From positions 372,001 through 436,000 of the forward strand of contig JACJYG010000004.1 in NCBI GenBank assembly GCA_020636215.1: 64,000 nucleotides of DNA, given 5' to 3'. The notes beneath the pieces were generated by a model. That model was not told the origin of the DNA and did not search any database. It saw nothing but the letters and a program-made list of their open reading frames with translations. This document shows, in pieces, positions 62,265 to 64,000 of the stretch. This stretch comes from Lewinellaceae bacterium (GTDB taxonomy: Bacteria; Bacteroidota; Bacteroidia; Chitinophagales; Saprospiraceae). Every line of letters begins with the position of its first letter. Positions within the stretch are counted from its first letter, which is position 1. A program made the position numbers and the translations under genes.

Positions 62265-63796
62265 CTTTAGGCTTCGGGCTGGGCATAGCATTTCCAGCCG
62301 ACAGCATGGCCTATTAAGCCGGTAGCGGCAACCCAATTGGGGCAGCAGAAAAAGGGGGGAAGAAAATTGTTCCGGCGCCTTGGGCCGCCTGGCCGGCCCG
62401 CATAAGGGTAACGGCCAAGCAGCAATCCCTTGCCGATTGAATGGAAAGCCGAAGCTTCCTGATGATATTAAGTGAAAGTTTCACAGCCGACAGGCTGCTA
62501 AATGGGTAGGCATACCCGGCTAAGCCGGATGTTTTCTCATAGTATGCCTACATTTTATTCCTTTACTGTTCGATCCAGAATTAGAGCGCAGGCCATCTCA
62601 GAAGTATCCTCCTCTCCCGGCCTTATTTCTTCTTTGGATCTTTACTGCTTACTTTATTATAATAAAATATCGTGCCAATTTTTTTCCAGCACTAATTGCC
62701 GGAACAGAACTTTCTCTTTTTTCAAACACCTGTTTTCAGACACGGACATTTTACTATATGCTAAAAGCGTGCCAAAAGTGAAAGCTTACTGAATGGTTGA
62801 ATGGTTGACCGTCTCTAATGAGCCGGTTAAAAATGGTTGGGAAACTGGGGGAGTAGAGCAGTGAAGGAGTAGTCTGTTCAAAGCCCGGATCGCAGAGACG
62901 TGGCGCGGACGGGCCCACTTCCCATCCCGGCCTCCTTCGTCGGTGCGGGACTTCGCCCGCCAAAGCGGCTTCGGCCCGCGGCGGCGGGACTCCCTCCGGC
63001 CGCTTCCGACTTCCGACTTCCGACTTCCGACTTCGAAACGGTGTAACAAAAAAAAGCCCCCCTCCTCAATGAGGAGAGAGGCCATCCCAAAAACCGATTT
63101 AAGTATACACTTGAAAACGGTTCTTGTGAATCACATACAATCCAATCGCCTTAGATTTTATAGATAATAGTATCCGATTCTAATGAGGCGCCGTTTACGA
63201 GGGGGGGAGAATATCCGGCTATTTCGTTCTCACCCTTTTTTACGGAGCCAGCCAGGAAAGGTTGCATTTTGGGAAAGCAGATCGCATTAAAAAATGCAGC
63301 TCTTTTAGACGATACTTTTGTAGCCTTTGTCAAAAGCCTGGCTCCCCTCCTGCCCTTAGACAGAAAGGGAAACCAGGCGTATACATGTAACTACATCAAA
63401 GTACCGTTAAACCTGCCCCGATCTCACTCCGCCCGTAAGCGGCTGAAAACGCGGTAGGTAATCTGCATGTGGAACAAAGGTAAGTCCTGAGGAAAGCAGT
63501 GCTATAGAGTAGCTATTGTTACTACCGAAAAAGCAGGCAGAACCCCGTAGGCGCTCTGCCCGCTTGACGGTTCATGACGGAGGCGGCAGGTTTTTCCGCC
63601 CTTCTTTCCAGACTTCTCATAGTAAATTTGTTTGTCTTGGCCAGTTACCGGGCTGCACCCTGTCAATGGCCTTTCTTCTGTTGTTGTGTTTTCTCTTAAT
63701 CCTATAACCCAAATACCGTGCCAATCTGCCGGCCTTATAAAAATAGCTCTATTTCTATCTGGTTTGTAACTATTCAACATCATTGTAATTTGGCCC
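62265..63796. other. Long non-coding stretch
   Basis: No convincing gene is visible. It includes the simple repeat GAATGGTTGAATGGTTGA near 62791, a four-unit TTCCGAC 7-bp tandem repeat (63004-63031), and a terminator copy at 63047-63091. Several open frames exist but none has family features or a signal. Confidence 0.5.
63047..63091 (-). terminator. Terminator with conserved GAGAGGCCATCCCAAA flank, copy 2
   Basis: CTCCTC (63062-63067) pairs with GAGGAG (63071-63076); on the minus strand this is followed by U8 beyond a C-rich spacer. The conserved flank lies at 63076-63091. Confidence 0.6.
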
Positions 63797-63922
63797 CTGA
63801 AGCAAAATTTTGTAGGCTTTTTCGTGTCTGTATCCTTTCTCACCTGCCTGCCCGCGAGGGCGTGGCCGAGCAGGCAGGTTTCCCTTGAAAGGGGAAGGGC
63901 GGATTACAAAATTTTGCTTCAG
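63797..63922. repeat. 126-bp element with 18-bp terminal inverted repeats
   Basis: CTGAAGCAAAATTTTGTA (63797-63814) is the perfect reverse complement of 63905-63922. Inside, ACCTGCCTGC (63842-63851) pairs with GCAGGCAGGT (63870-63879). No gene is inside. The layout resembles a small non-autonomous mobile element or palindromic repeat. Confidence 0.7.
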
Positions 63923-63964
63923 AAGTATTTTAGGCCGAATGCTGAATAGTTACTATATGGCTAT

Positions 63965-64000
63965 AAAAAAACCTCCCCCTGCAAACAGGGAGAGGCCATC
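63965..64000 (-). terminator. Terminator with conserved flank, copy 3 (cut by window end)
   Basis: CCTCCCCCTG and CAGGGAGAGG pair around a CAAA loop and are preceded by A7 (U7 on the minus strand). The flank GAGAGGCCATC is cut by the window end. Confidence 0.6.

Noticed and set aside
62786..63090. Overlapping minus-strand frames of about 70-100 codons
   Set aside because: They cover the 7-bp TTCCGAC repeat and give Ser/Arg/Gly repeats without any start or family support.
1..64000. tRNA or rRNA genes
   Set aside because: I looked for cloverleaf and T-loop consensus words and conserved rRNA segments and saw none; a covariance search would be decisive.

Overview
The window reads as a chromosome segment of a Bacteroidota bacterium, most likely from the Saprospiria (Lewinella/Haliscomenobacter-like). 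The signs are four proteins with type IX secretion (T9SS) C-terminal sorting domains, a TPR-fused LytS-type histidine kinase with a LytTR regulator, an effector-associated (EAD11-like) protein, Bacteroidota-style -7 boxes (TAnnTTTG) and many small lipoproteins. The class assignment is inference. I saw no rRNA, tRNA, CRISPR array, transposase, integrase or prophage.

Layout. 1-5.5 kb: the end of a T9SS cargo gene, a basic repeat protein, a DUF2071 protein, and a small secreted protein overlapping pbpC (penicillin-binding protein 1C). 5.5-6.3 kb: a non-coding strip with a 9-bp minisatellite and three copies of a hairpin plus ATGAGAAAACT element. 6.3-9.6 kb: a LytTR response regulator, a previously uncalled 47-aa double-glycine-leader peptide gene with its own terminator, and a TPR-LytS kinase, all on the minus strand. 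9.9-18.6 kb: a Kv-type channel, DoxX, a FAD dehydrogenase, two secreted paralogues, kdsA, a small barrel protein, a membrane phosphoesterase and a four-unit helix-hairpin-helix protein behind comEC (to 20.8 kb). 20.8-22.8 kb: a 10-bp phased repeat array, an NrtR-like Nudix regulator with a palindromic operator, and a lipoprotein. 23.1-27.7 kb: a MacB-type ABC exporter operon with two permeases and an adaptor. 27.9-31.2 kb: a membrane glycosyltransferase and a TPR/beta-barrel protein, probably a polysaccharide pair. 31.4-34.4 kb: tandem di-haem peroxidases, both T9SS cargo. 34.7-41.0 kb: an S9 peptidase, a short AraC regulator, an alpha/beta-hydrolase lacking its nucleophile, a rifampicin-phosphotransferase-like enzyme and a DUF998 protein. 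41.5-44.6 kb: a candidate defence operon (AAA ATPase, DUF4276 TOPRIM-like protein, EAD11-like membrane protein). 45-52 kb: lepA, an anti-sigma factor, lipoproteins, a Cys/His hydrolase-like protein and a GNAT. 52.2-57.2 kb: a 1,377-aa helical repeat protein with a near-identical 786-bp internal duplication, followed by a lipoprotein. 57.2-64 kb: YraN, a 1,315-aa HYR/dockerin/cohesin-like T9SS protein, and about 1.8 kb of non-coding sequence with terminators and an inverted-repeat element.

The most interesting parts are the GG-leader peptide set between a LytTR regulator and a soluble TPR-LytS kinase, which resembles peptide-pheromone circuits of Gram-positive bacteria; the ATPase/DUF4276/EAD11 operon; the repeat protein with its recent duplication; and the recurrent hairpin elements that look like terminators or small RNAs with a conserved flank.
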